The notes beneath the pieces are model-generated. The model had not been told where the DNA came from, did not search any database, and worked only from the letters and a program-made list of their open reading frames with translations. A DNA stretch of 43,495 bases, from assembly GCA_026986785.1 (NCBI GenBank), contig JALSNW010000017.1, forward strand, positions 1-43,495, in the 5' to 3' direction. The position numbers were made by a program, and so were the translations under genes. Positions 1-7,417 of the stretch are shown here, piece by piece. This DNA comes from Deltaproteobacteria bacterium (GTDB taxonomy: Bacteria > Desulfobacterota > Dissulfuribacteria > Dissulfuribacterales > QOAL01). Position 1 is the first letter of the stretch. Each line of letters begins with the position of its first letter.

Positions 1-71
1 ATGTATCTGGCCCCATTGTCTTTTCACCTAAAAAAGATGCAGTCCAATTCGATAAGTCTTCAGGCATTTGA
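1..71 (+). CDS. C-terminal tail of an upstream gene (partial)
   Basis: The third reading frame is open from the window edge to a TGA at 69-71 and encodes about 22 residues ending in FDKSSGI. The composition (GPIVFSPKKDAVQF) looks protein-like, whereas frame 2 stops within the first 40 bases. Frame 1 is also open (to a TGA at 88-90), so the choice of frame is a judgement. Too little is present to name a family. The next gene on this strand begins about 70 bases downstream with its own strong ribosome binding site. Confidence 0.3.
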   Translation, partial: VSGPIVFSPKKDAVQFDKSSGI

Positions 72-143
72 AGCAGCATGAACCGGATTTAATTGTGGGT
101 AATATAAATCAAGATCATGCCCTGAAAAAGGAGGTAGTTTGTC

Positions 144-512
144 ATGAACAGAACAATCTTTGTTATCCTATTGCTCATTGGGCTTTCAATGATGGCTACG
201 CCAGTCTTTGCCAGTACGAAGATCCTCGATGTCCCAGGACTTGGGAAGGTGGAGGCAGATACGGCTGCAAGACAGTTGATATTCACTGCATACCACCCTG
301 GAAGGGTGCCAATGGAATATTCTATATGGACACCTCGCTCATACAGACAGAGTGAAGCTGGAGGATGGGCAAAGCCCGAGTTTAGGCCGGCTGTGAAGAG
401 AGAGAGATTGCCCCATTACGTGACCTTCATCGTTACTATCTCGCGGTATGAGAGGATCGGTTCTGCCATATGTAGGGAAAACGACGGTCATATCGGCTGC
501 AAGAGGTTTTAG
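144..512 (+). CDS. Small secreted protein of unknown function
   Basis: This 122-residue ORF starts with ATG at 144 and has a good Shine-Dalgarno sequence (aaaggaggt, about 126-135). Residues 1-23 form a classic Sec signal peptide: a basic start (MNR), a hydrophobic core and a VFA|ST cleavage site. The mature part of about 99 residues has no motif I recognise. It contains a short aromatic stretch (TAYHPGRVPMEYSIW) and two late cysteines (about residues 109 and 118). The gene ends just before a strong hairpin shared with the convergent membrane-protein operon. A second frame (68-355) is open over the same region, and the mature sequence is basic and unlike a typical folded domain, so a frameshift or decayed gene is possible. 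The signal peptide plus ribosome binding site is the main support. Confidence 0.5.
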   Translation: MNRTIFVILLLIGLSMMATPVFASTKILDVPGLGKVEADTAARQLIFTAYHPGRVPMEYSIWTPRSYRQSEAGGWAKPEFRPAVKRERLPHYVTFIVTISRYERIGSAICRENDGHIGCKRF

Positions 513-522
513 GGGCAACAGT

Positions 523-555
523 GGAAAGGGTTGCCAAAGCGACGCAGCCCTTTCC
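523..555. terminator. Bidirectional hairpin terminator
   Basis: GGAAAGGG (523-530) pairs with CCCTTTCC (548-555), and the stem extends imperfectly through TTGC/GCAG. It lies between the convergent genes ending at 512 (plus) and 570 (minus), as expected for a shared terminator. There is no long T tract on either side. Confidence 0.5.
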
Positions 556-569
556 ATCACCTCTCATGT

Positions 570-1112
570 TTAGGTGGCGCTCTTCTTGTACTTCTCCAAG
601 AGAAAGGCCACCACAAAGATGCAGATCATGGCGATTAGTGTAATCCACACGTATTGCTCCAGATAGCCACCAAAAAGCCCGGCCACAAACATCAAGATCC
701 CTATCAGGGCAAAACTCCAGCTTATCCTGTAGCCGTCGAGAAATGTGGAAAACCCCAAGGTCAATAGGATGACCAGGCCAGTATTTTCATAGTTCAGCCT
801 GCCCATTTTCAAAAGGAGGAATATCCCACCTACCGCCACCAGGGTGGCACTCCAGTGCACCAGTTGAACGATCAACATGTGTTTTACCTGCTCCCCCAAC
901 CTCTTTGACCTGTTCCAGCCAATAACTATACCAGTTACAGCCAGAACAATAGTCATTGCCCCCCAATAACGATAGCTTTCCAGGGGTCTGAAGTTGGTGA
1001 TGCCAATCCCCAGGATAGACAGTATAACCACTATGAATAGGGCTATTTCCTCCATGCCCACGCGAAACTTTCTCAACTGTTTCTGGCCATTTTGCTGATT
1101 CTGGACATCCAT
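570..1112 (-). CDS. HdeD-like multi-pass membrane protein
   Basis: A 180-residue hydrophobic protein with about five or six predicted membrane helices: IALFIVVILSILGIGI near residue 25, YWGAMTIVLAVTGIVIG near 50, LVHWSATLVAVGGIFLLL near 85, then three more to the C terminus. It ends in a charged tail (EKYKKSAT). It starts at an ATG (1112) three bases after the stop of the HdeD-family gene upstream on the same strand, so the two are very probably co-transcribed and co-translated. The similar length and topology suggest a diverged paralogue of HdeD (DUF308 type), but I see no diagnostic motif, so the family call is tentative. HdeD proteins are linked to acid and envelope stress in enterobacteria; that role is not shown here. 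Confidence 0.7.
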   Translation of the reverse strand: MDVQNQQNGQKQLRKFRVGMEEIALFIVVILSILGIGITNFRPLESYRYWGAMTIVLAVTGIVIGWNRSKRLGEQVKHMLIVQLVHWSATLVAVGGIFLLLKMGRLNYENTGLVILLTLGFSTFLDGYRISWSFALIGILMFVAGLFGGYLEQYVWITLIAMICIFVVAFLLEKYKKSAT

Positions 1113-1115
1113 GGG

Positions 1116-1682
1116 CTACTGGCCTCCCTTCTCCAGCTCTTCTTCTGCCTTTTTCAGCTTCAAACCCAACATGAATAGGGAGATACCGTCAAAGAGCAGG
1201 CTTATACTGATGTACAGTCCAAGAAAGACCGGAGATGTACTGGGCCATCCAACCATCAACAGGACTGCGAGGGTGAGAGAAAGGAGCCCGTTCAAGAGGA
1301 ACCATCCCCAGCCAGGAGCAGGATGCCGTAGATAAGAAAGGGCAAATCCGGCATATGCATCCACCAGTAGGTAAAAGGTTACAAGTAGGGTAAAAGCAGC
1401 AATACCTGCCCCAGGTTTCATGAGGAAAAGCACACCAACCATTATCAGGATCACGGGCTTGAGCCAGCCTATGAAAGAACGGGTGTGGTATTGATAGCTA
1501 TAGTATGCAAAGAATACCCCTCCTATGATCATTATCAGGCCGAGAAAGATCTCTATGGTAAAGGAGACAACATGGGGCATGAAAATTCCAATAAAGCCGA
1601 GAAGGGCCAAGACGGTGGCAACTACGAGGATAGACCTCTCAAAGGCCTTGATGAAATCCTGGGGTGTACTCTTTTCAGTCAT
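1116..1682 (-). CDS. HdeD family (DUF308) membrane protein
   Basis: A 188-residue protein with paired hydrophobic helices separated by short loops, which is the repeat layout of HdeD/DUF308. A helix near residues 17-37 is followed by one with GLIMIIGGVFFAYYSYQ, then a second and third pair (PVILIMVGVLFLMKPG; FYLLVDAYAGFALSY), and it closes with a GLYISISLLFDGISLFMLG helix. A charged KLKKAEEELEKGGQ tail follows. It overlaps the upstream coiled-coil gene by 8 bases (1675-1682) and sits 3 bases before the next membrane protein gene, so all three form one operon. HdeD members are inner-membrane proteins associated with acid resistance in E. coli; the function here is unknown. Confidence 0.8.
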   Translation of the reverse strand: MTEKSTPQDFIKAFERSILVVATVLALLGFIGIFMPHVVSFTIEIFLGLIMIIGGVFFAYYSYQYHTRSFIGWLKPVILIMVGVLFLMKPGAGIAAFTLLVTFYLLVDAYAGFALSYLRHPAPGWGWFLLNGLLSLTLAVLLMVGWPSTSPVFLGLYISISLLFDGISLFMLGLKLKKAEEELEKGGQ

Positions 1683-2346
1683 GGGATTGTCCTCCTTTTC
1701 TATTTTCTTCTTCCACTGTGTTCAACCAATGCCTGATCTTTTCATCCTCATGTCTCAGGAGCTTTTCTAATTGTTTTTTGGCCCTTTGCTCAAACTCGGC
1801 CACATATCTTTTGGCCTTTTCCGCCAGTTCTTCCAGGTCCTTGGCCTTTTCTGGGCCGAGTTCCACACTATGTCTTTCTGCAAATTTCCTTACCGCCTCT
1901 TCCAGATTTTTCAACCCCTGTTTACCTGTCTCGGTTATCTCGTAAAATTCATCATAGAGCTTCTTCAACTCCTTTTGCGCCTTTTCTTCCATCTCTGCCA
2001 GGTCTTTTGACTCTTTGGCAAGTTTTTCAGCACCTTTTTTGAGTTCTTCAGCCAGCTTTTCCGCCTCTTCAAGGCTCTTGTCAGAGATCTCTTTTACACT
2101 GTCCACTATGGCCTCGGTAGATCTTTTCAATATGGCCTCAAACCTCTCTTCCTTGGAAGAGGCCCCTGTTATCGTTTCCAGGACCTCATGAATAAAATGG
2201 CCCAGAGAGGAGGTCATCTTTTCAAAGTATTCTGACAAGATACTTTTTAGATCCTCTTTTATAAAGGCAATCAATTCTTCTTCTAATTCTTTCCCCTCTT
2301 GGATTATCTGTCTTATTCTGTCGAGAGCCTCTTTTTTCTCCATCAT
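1675..2346 (-). CDS. Coiled-coil protein, first gene of a membrane-stress-type operon
   Basis: About 223 residues, highly charged and almost entirely helical. Long Glu/Lys heptad-like stretches rich in EELAEKAKR and LEEAEKLAEELKKG patterns run through the whole chain, indicating a long coiled coil. There is no signal peptide or membrane segment. The ORF can be extended to a GTG at 2352, but a perfect AGGAGGT (complement of 2351-2357) sits 5 bases before ATG 2346, so the ATG is preferred; the adjacent ATG at 2343 is also possible. The 3' end overlaps the HdeD-family gene by 8 bases. Co-expression with two small membrane proteins suggests a cytoplasmic partner or scaffold. I do not recognise the family with certainty. 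Confidence 0.75.
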   Translation of the reverse strand: MMEKKEALDRIRQIIQEGKELEEELIAFIKEDLKSILSEYFEKMTSSLGHFIHEVLETITGASSKEERFEAILKRSTEAIVDSVKEISDKSLEEAEKLAEELKKGAEKLAKESKDLAEMEEKAQKELKKLYDEFYEITETGKQGLKNLEEAVRKFAERHSVELGPEKAKDLEELAEKAKRYVAEFEQRAKKQLEKLLRHEDEKIRHWLNTVEEENRKGGQSHD

Positions 2347-2736
2347 AAACACCTCCTGTGCATGTATTTATCCCCCCAAGCAGCTCTTCTGGCATCCCTG
2401 GTACGTTTAGATAAAGACATCTTCACATTGTCTGTGCCATTTCTTTTGCAATAAATAGACGTGGACAAGGGCCTTGGCAGGCTACTTGTCGGGAATTATT
2501 AGTTAAAACTTAGGTAGCAAGGGCAGTTGCCGCAACCCCTGTCCTGGCCAAAGATCCAGTCACACATCTTGGTAGCATGGAAGACATCTTTTGATTCCAT
2601 GAATGATAAATTGATTGCCAGGACAGGGAATGGTATTGTTCATGTTTGATCCATGAATTAGTTTTTTGTGAATCAATGACATATTGTGTTCTTGTGAAAG
2701 GCCATCCATAAAGTAAAGATCGAGGTAAATGAGACA
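2347..2736. other. Intergenic region between divergent operons
   Basis: This 390-base spacer separates the minus-strand coiled-coil/HdeD operon from purQ and should hold promoters for both, but I could not pick a convincing -35/-10 pair. It contains a perfect 12-bp inverted repeat (listed separately) and short repeated words such as gat(t)ccatgaat at about 2592-2604 and 2650-2660. The minus-strand ORF covering 2510-2737 has no plausible protein character. Confidence 0.5.
2537..2628. repeat. 12-bp perfect inverted repeat with 68-base spacer
   Basis: CCCTGTCCTGGC (2537-2548) is the exact reverse complement of GCCAGGACAGGG (2617-2628). The arms could form the base of a long stem-loop or mark the ends of a small insertion or a decayed REP-like element. 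The core (CTGTCC/GGACAG) resembles part of the inverted repeat around the transposase gene at 15255-16483, but the similarity is short and may be chance. Confidence 0.45.
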
Positions 2737-3567
2737 ATGTCAGGTAAGGTAAGGGTAATAGTTACAACAGGTTATGGTACCAACTGCGAGATGGAAATGG
2801 CCCATGCCTGTTCTATGGCAGGGGCGGATCAGGTGGATATCGTTCACCTGAGTGACATACTGGATGGTAGTGTGAGGATAACCGATTACCACTTTCTCAA
2901 TCTGCCTGGTGGATTCCTGGATGGTGACAACATGGGGGCGGCTCAGGCAGGGGCCCACAGGCTCAGGCATGCCCGGATAGAAGGCTCAGGCGAAAGGCTC
3001 ATGGATCAAATTCTTGAGTTCGTGGAAAACGGCGGGTTGATTCTAGGGGTCTGTAATGGTTTTCAGCTAATGGTCAAGACAGGCCTCCTGCCTGCTATGG
3101 AAGGTAACTATGAAGAACGGGTGGTAAGTCTCACCTATAACGACTCAGGAAGATTCGAAGACAGGTGGGTTGTCTGTAGGGCAAACCCGGAATCTCCTTG
3201 CGTCTTCACCAAGGGACTGGACAGAATAGAGCTGCCTGTGCGCCACGGCGAAGGCAAGTTTGTTGGCCTCAACCGGGAAGTGATCAATCGTATCGAGAGC
3301 CAAGATCTCATAGCCTTTCAATATATAGATCCAGAGAGTGGAGAGCCAACTGGAGATTATCCTGCCAATCCCAATGGTTCCATTCTTGCCATTGCTGGGA
3401 TCTGCGATCCCACTGGAAGGCTCATGGGCCTGATGCCTCATCCAGAGGCCTATCATCACTATACCAATCATCCCCAATGGACCAGGCGGAGCTTTGAGAA
3501 AGAAGAAGGTGCAGGGATAGATGTGTTTAGAAATGCAGTCTCATATATTCGGCAAAACATACTCTGA
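2737..3567 (+). CDS. purQ: Phosphoribosylformylglycinamidine synthase, glutaminase subunit PurQ
   Basis: A class I glutamine amidotransferase of 276 residues that supplies ammonia for FGAM synthesis in de novo purine biosynthesis, acting with PurL (not in the window). The nucleophile elbow GVCNGFQ places the catalytic Cys at about residue 106, and the C-terminal MPHPEAY supplies His235 and Glu237. The N terminus (VIVTTGYGTNCEMEMAHAC) and FLNLPGGFLDGD match the PurQ family rather than other amidotransferases. At 276 residues it is longer than the compact (about 225-residue) Gram-positive PurQ and fits the longer form seen in many proteobacterial anaerobes and archaea. The next gene begins 28 bases downstream. 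Confidence 0.93.
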   Translation: MSGKVRVIVTTGYGTNCEMEMAHACSMAGADQVDIVHLSDILDGSVRITDYHFLNLPGGFLDGDNMGAAQAGAHRLRHARIEGSGERLMDQILEFVENGGLILGVCNGFQLMVKTGLLPAMEGNYEERVVSLTYNDSGRFEDRWVVCRANPESPCVFTKGLDRIELPVRHGEGKFVGLNREVINRIESQDLIAFQYIDPESGEPTGDYPANPNGSILAIAGICDPTGRLMGLMPHPEAYHHYTNHPQWTRRSFEKEEGAGIDVFRNAVSYIRQNIL

Positions 3568-3595
3568 TTCCAGTGCCTGATCTTTTATGTGATCC

Positions 3596-4348
3596 ATGGG
3601 CTCCATGAATCTTGAACATTCGATAGGCGGTCAGGATCTGCCTCGAGACGATGATTATCCAGCACGGAAACTCATACTTTTCCTGATACGGTTCAGGAAG
3701 TTCGTCCTCGAGCTGGTTGTAGCCTTTTTCGTCCTTACCTTCGTTTTCTATTGGTATGCCCCGGATATCCTTCTCTTCCTCCAGGTGGATCTGGACCAGA
3801 AACTTGCATTTTTCGGGGTCATGGAGCCAGTGCTTGCCCTTATCAAGATTGCAAGTGTGCTTGCAATACTTGTTCTCACCCCTTGGATATTGTGGAGGAT
3901 AGCCCAGGTATTGGTGTCTGGATTTGGGCTGACAAAGAGGTTTGCGGCAATGTTTATCATCTCTGCCCTGGTGCTATTTTATGCGGGCGCCTCCTTTTGT
4001 TTTTTTGTGACATTGCCCTTTGGAATCAATTTTTTGCTGGGTTATCAATCAGAGGTGATAAAGCCTGTCATCAGTGTTGGGAAATTTGTGAATTTTACTG
4101 GCTTGTTCCTCTTGGGCTTTGGGCTTATCTTCGAGCTTCCCCTCGTGATGACGATCCTTTGCAGGCTTGGATTATGTCATTATTCCACCTTCAGCCGGGT
4201 CAGGCGCTACGCCATTTTGATAATAGCCATATTGGCGGCGATACTCACCCCTACGCCAGATGTGGTGAACATGGCCCTCATGGGCATCCCGCTATATCTA
4301 CTTTACGAAATAGGCATCCTGATAGCTAAGCTGAACAGCCCGGATTGA
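3596..4348 (+). CDS. tatC: Twin-arginine translocase subunit TatC (divergent)
   Basis: A 250-residue inner-membrane protein with six predicted helices. TatC receives twin-arginine signal peptides and, with TatA/B, exports folded cofactor-containing proteins. The family signature GLIFELPLVMTIL (about residues 176-188), the following cytoplasmic RVRRYAILIIAILAAILTPTPD and the late NMALMGIPLYLLYEIGI helix are typical. The usual N-terminal HLxELRxR motif is not clear: here the corresponding stretch reads LFLIRFRKFVLEL. Overall length matches the family. Two ATGs are possible (3596 and 3605). The formate dehydrogenase and small peptide encoded at 28680-31962 carry Tat signals and are plausible clients. 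Confidence 0.88.
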   Translation: MGSMNLEHSIGGQDLPRDDDYPARKLILFLIRFRKFVLELVVAFFVLTFVFYWYAPDILLFLQVDLDQKLAFFGVMEPVLALIKIASVLAILVLTPWILWRIAQVLVSGFGLTKRFAAMFIISALVLFYAGASFCFFVTLPFGINFLLGYQSEVIKPVISVGKFVNFTGLFLLGFGLIFELPLVMTILCRLGLCHYSTFSRVRRYAILIIAILAAILTPTPDVVNMALMGIPLYLLYEIGILIAKLNSPD

Positions 4349-4371
4349 CAACATCTTGGCCCTAACATTAC

Positions 4372-4399
4372 TTGACAAGGGCGCAGGGCAATTTATATT
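4372..4399 (+). promoter_or_regulatory. Candidate sigma-70 promoter for the yceD-rpmF-plsX-fab operon
   Basis: TTGACA at 4372-4377 is a perfect -35 box and TATATT at 4394-4399 a 5/6 match to the -10 consensus, with a 16-base spacer. It lies in the 239-base gap after tatC, about 190 bases before yceD, leaving a long leader. No obvious riboswitch fold was recognised in that leader. Confidence 0.55.
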
Positions 4400-4587
4400 G
4401 TTTAATTTCGTTTATATTAGGATACTGATTCTTCATATTTGGTAGGGATTAAGATGCCTTCCCTGGTAAGCCTCTGCTGTTGCCAGAAAAATAGGTCAAT
4501 GAATCGCCAGTTAACCTGACAAAGGCAAAGAATATTACAAGAATCATAATCCAGAAAAAGAGAGAGTTCTTTAATAATTTAACAGAG

Positions 4588-5121
4588 ATGTTTGTAGATA
4601 CACATATCAAGGTATCGGATATTCCAGAAGATGGTCTATTCCTGAATTTTGAGGAACTGGCCGGCAGCATGCCAGAAGTGGATGAATATTGTTCCATTGT
4701 TCATGCCTCTGGCAGATTGGAGCTCCATAGGTCTGATAAAGAGATTCGTATATCTGGATGGGTCAGTGGCAACTTGAATCTAACCTGTGACAGGTGCCTT
4801 AAGGTCTTCCCTGCAGACGTCAAGACCTCGTTTTTCTACTTGCTCAAGCCTTCCTCTGAGTTTCACCAAGGCCTGGAACTTGATCATGAGCTGAGTCAGG
4901 ACGAGGTAGAGGTTTATTGGTATGAAAATGGGGAGATAAGGGCTGAGGAGCTTTTCAGGGAGCAGATCCTGCTCCAGATTCCCATGAGGTTGCTTTGTCA
5001 AGAAGGGTGCAAGGGGCTCTGCCCTGGCTGCGGGGCAGATCTCAACCAGGAGGAGTGTCACTGTAAAGATGTCCACGAGCACAGTCCATTTGCGGTCCTG
5101 GCCAGACTCAAGACAGTTTAG
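4588..5121 (+). CDS. yceD: YceD/DUF177 family protein, rpmF-linked
   Basis: A 177-residue protein of the YceD (DUF177) family, almost always encoded just upstream of rpmF. The family is implicated in 23S rRNA/large-subunit biogenesis; the molecular role is not settled. Two cysteine sets are visible: CDRCLKVF near residue 70 and a C-terminal CQEGCKGLCPGCGADLNQEECHC, the expected metal-binding tail of the longer family members. The ATG at 4588 gives the family-like N terminus (FVDTHIKVSDIPEDGL), although the ribosome binding site is weak. Only 38 bases separate it from rpmF, so the two are surely co-transcribed. Confidence 0.88.
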   Translation: MFVDTHIKVSDIPEDGLFLNFEELAGSMPEVDEYCSIVHASGRLELHRSDKEIRISGWVSGNLNLTCDRCLKVFPADVKTSFFYLLKPSSEFHQGLELDHELSQDEVEVYWYENGEIRAEELFREQILLQIPMRLLCQEGCKGLCPGCGADLNQEECHCKDVHEHSPFAVLARLKTV

Positions 5122-5159
5122 ACAACAGAACCAGTTTTAATATTGGAGGATTTAACATT

Positions 5160-5342
5160 ATGGCTGTACCAAAGCGAAAAGTATCCAGGTCGAGGCGGGG
5201 GAACAGGCGTTCCCACGATGCCCTCAAGAAAATAGCAGTTTCTACCTGTCCTCAATGTGCAGAACCAAAGGCCCCTCATAGGATTTGTCCCCATTGTAGG
5301 ACATACAAGGGGAGGGATTTCCTTGGGGAAGATGAAGAATAA
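5160..5342 (+). CDS. rpmF: Ribosomal protein bL32
   Basis: A 60-residue basic protein beginning MAVPKRKVSRSRRGNRRSHD, the characteristic L32 start. It is a structural component of the 50S subunit. Four cysteines (C30, C33, C43, C46) in two CxxC pairs form the zinc-binding version of L32, which the zinc-independent paralogues lack. A ribosome binding site (ggagg, about 5143-5147) precedes the ATG. Its position between yceD and plsX is the widely conserved order that ties ribosome production to lipid initiation. Confidence 0.96.
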   Translation: MAVPKRKVSRSRRGNRRSHDALKKIAVSTCPQCAEPKAPHRICPHCRTYKGRDFLGEDEE

Positions 5343-5357
5343 CAGGAAGAGCATTTG

Positions 5358-6365
5358 ATGGCTATTGCTCTTGACGCCATGGGCGGAGATCATGGCGCCT
5401 CCATTCTCGTGGAAGGCGCGGTCGCTGCTGCCAGGGACTTGGGGACAGAGATCATTCTCGTGGGGCGGTCAGGGCTCCTGGCCAATGAACTGAGGAGTGC
5501 TGATGGCACCGACCTCCCCATCACTATCCAGGATGCATCCCAAGTGGTGAGCATGGAGGAGGCCCCATCCGAGGCCTTGAGAAAGAAGAAGGATTCATCC
5601 ATAAGAGTTGCCTTTGATCTCGTCAAGAAAGGCAGGGCAGATGCTGTGGTGAGTGCTGGAAATTCTGGTGCCACTCTGGCTACCGCCATGTTCATCCTGG
5701 GCAGGATAAAAGGTGTCAGGCCAGCTATTGCTACGTTGGTTCCTACGCTCAAAGGGCCTTCTCTCATCATCGACGTTGGTGCAAACGTAGATTGCAAACC
5801 CCATCATCTCTTACAGTTTGGCATCATGGGCTCTTTGTTCGTCAAGGAGGTCAACAAAAAGGACTCTCCTTCGGTTGGTCTTCTCAGCATTGGTGAGGAG
5901 GGTTCCAAGGGCAATCAACAGGTCAAGAAGGCCTTTGATCTTCTTGCTGGCAGTGATCTCAATTTCGTGGGAAATGTAGAGGGAAGGGATATCTTCAGGG
6001 GTGAGGTGGATGTGGTTGTCTGTGACGGTTTCGTGGGGAATATCTGCCTAAAGCTCAGTGAAGGGTTGGCAGAGGCAATACTCACTATGTTGAAGACCGA
6101 GTTGGAGAGCAGTGTCCTGGCTTCCATGGGCTATGGCCTGGCAAGAAAGGCATTCCGGAGATTCAGGAAGAGAGTGGACTACTCTGAGATAGGTGGGGCC
6201 CCTCTGCTTGGGATCAAGGGTGTAGCTATCATATGCCATGGCAGTTCAACTCCAAAGGCTGTGAGAAACGCCATTGCAGTTGCCCATAACTTGGCTGATC
6301 TTGACCTGGCAGGCAAGCTTGAGAGATCTATCAACAGCCGCCGTGACTTCCTGAGGATAGTCTGA
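5358..6365 (+). CDS. plsX: Phosphate acyltransferase PlsX
   Basis: A 335-residue enzyme that converts acyl-ACP and phosphate to acyl-phosphate, the acyl donor for PlsY in phospholipid synthesis; it is a peripheral membrane protein. The N-terminal IALDAMGGDHGASILVEGA, the central VSAGNSGATLA and the C-terminal GAPLLGIKGVAIICHGSS blocks are family hallmarks. The ORF could begin at TTG 5355, but ATG 5358 directly follows and has aggaaga (5344-5350) at proper spacing, so it is preferred. It sits 15 bases after rpmF and 17 before fabH. PlsX supplies conventional ester-lipid precursors, so the isoprenoid-type lipid genes farther along would act beside, not instead of, a bacterial pathway. Confidence 0.95.
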   Translation: MAIALDAMGGDHGASILVEGAVAAARDLGTEIILVGRSGLLANELRSADGTDLPITIQDASQVVSMEEAPSEALRKKKDSSIRVAFDLVKKGRADAVVSAGNSGATLATAMFILGRIKGVRPAIATLVPTLKGPSLIIDVGANVDCKPHHLLQFGIMGSLFVKEVNKKDSPSVGLLSIGEEGSKGNQQVKKAFDLLAGSDLNFVGNVEGRDIFRGEVDVVVCDGFVGNICLKLSEGLAEAILTMLKTELESSVLASMGYGLARKAFRRFRKRVDYSEIGGAPLLGIKGVAIICHGSSTPKAVRNAIAVAHNLADLDLAGKLERSINSRRDFLRIV

Positions 6366-6382
6366 TAATCCAAAAGAAATAT

Positions 6383-7366
6383 ATGACAACAAGGTCAAAA
6401 ATTGTAGGTACGGGCTCTTTCGTGCCTGAACAGGTGCTTACCAACAGGGACTTGGAGTCCATGATAGACACGTCAGACGAGTGGATAACCACCAGGACGG
6501 GAATAAAGCAACGTCACATAGCCAGGCCTGGAGAGAACAACTCCGACCTCGCGGTAGAGGCATCCCGAGCAGCCCTGTCCATGGCTGGTATAGAGCCGGC
6601 AGAGTTGGATCTCATCATCGTAGGTACCCTTACCGGTGATATGCCCATGCCATCAGTGGCCTGTCTTGTGCAAGATCGGCTGGGGGCAGGACATGCTGGG
6701 GCCTTTGATGTTTCAGCCACCTGTTCTGGTTTTTTGTATAGCCTTTCCATTGCTGACAAGTTCATCAAGGACAATCCCAGCATGAAGATACTGGCTATTG
6801 GCAGCGAGGTCTTGTCCAGACGCACGAATTGGAATGACCGCACCACCTGTGTGATATTTGCTGATGGTGCTGGTGCAGCAGTTGTCACGGGTTCAGACGA
6901 TGAGGGAGGCATCCTTTCGACCTGCCTTCATGCCGATGGCTCTGTATGGGAGCTTCTGACCATAAGGGGGCTTGGTACTGCCCATCCCATCGACCAGGAT
7001 ATCATCTCAAAGGGCTGGCATTATATAGAGATGAAAGGCAGGGATGTATTCAAGCATGCTGTAAAGGCCCTGGAGTCTGTGGCTCACGAGGCAATGGAAA
7101 GGGCCGGATGGACGAATGAGGATCTGGATCTGCTCATTGCCCATCAGGCCAATATCAGGATCTTGGATTTTTTGAGAGAAAGGTTGCATCTTCCCAAGGA
7201 GAAGGTCTTTATCAATATTGATAAGTATGGTAATACCTCTGCGGCAAGCATTCCTATTGCGCTTGACGAGGCCAACCGTTCAGGCAGGCTTAAAAAAGGA
7301 GATAATATCCTGATGATATCCTTTGGAGGAGGTTTTACCTGGGCAGGAGTTACAATGCGCTGGTAA
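6383..7366 (+). CDS. fabH: 3-oxoacyl-ACP synthase III (FabH)
   Basis: A 327-residue thiolase-fold enzyme that starts type II fatty-acid synthesis by condensing an acyl-CoA starter with malonyl-ACP. The Cys-His-Asn triad is intact: C114 in SATCSGF, H254 in LIAHQANIRI and N284 in KYGNTSAAS. The N-terminal SKIVGTGSFVPEQVLTN and the C-terminal GGGFTWAGVTMRW also match. It follows plsX by 17 bases. The adjacent acyl-CoA dehydrogenase/Etf genes raise the possibility that the starter is a CoA thioester made or interconverted by that module, which is an inference from position only. Confidence 0.95.
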   Translation: MTTRSKIVGTGSFVPEQVLTNRDLESMIDTSDEWITTRTGIKQRHIARPGENNSDLAVEASRAALSMAGIEPAELDLIIVGTLTGDMPMPSVACLVQDRLGAGHAGAFDVSATCSGFLYSLSIADKFIKDNPSMKILAIGSEVLSRRTNWNDRTTCVIFADGAGAAVVTGSDDEGGILSTCLHADGSVWELLTIRGLGTAHPIDQDIISKGWHYIEMKGRDVFKHAVKALESVAHEAMERAGWTNEDLDLLIAHQANIRILDFLRERLHLPKEKVFINIDKYGNTSAASIPIALDEANRSGRLKKGDNILMISFGGGFTWAGVTMRW

Positions 7367-7417
7367 TAGAGATTTTGATGCTTTTCGTTATAGAGGGCAG
7401 AAGAAGGGACTCGTTTA

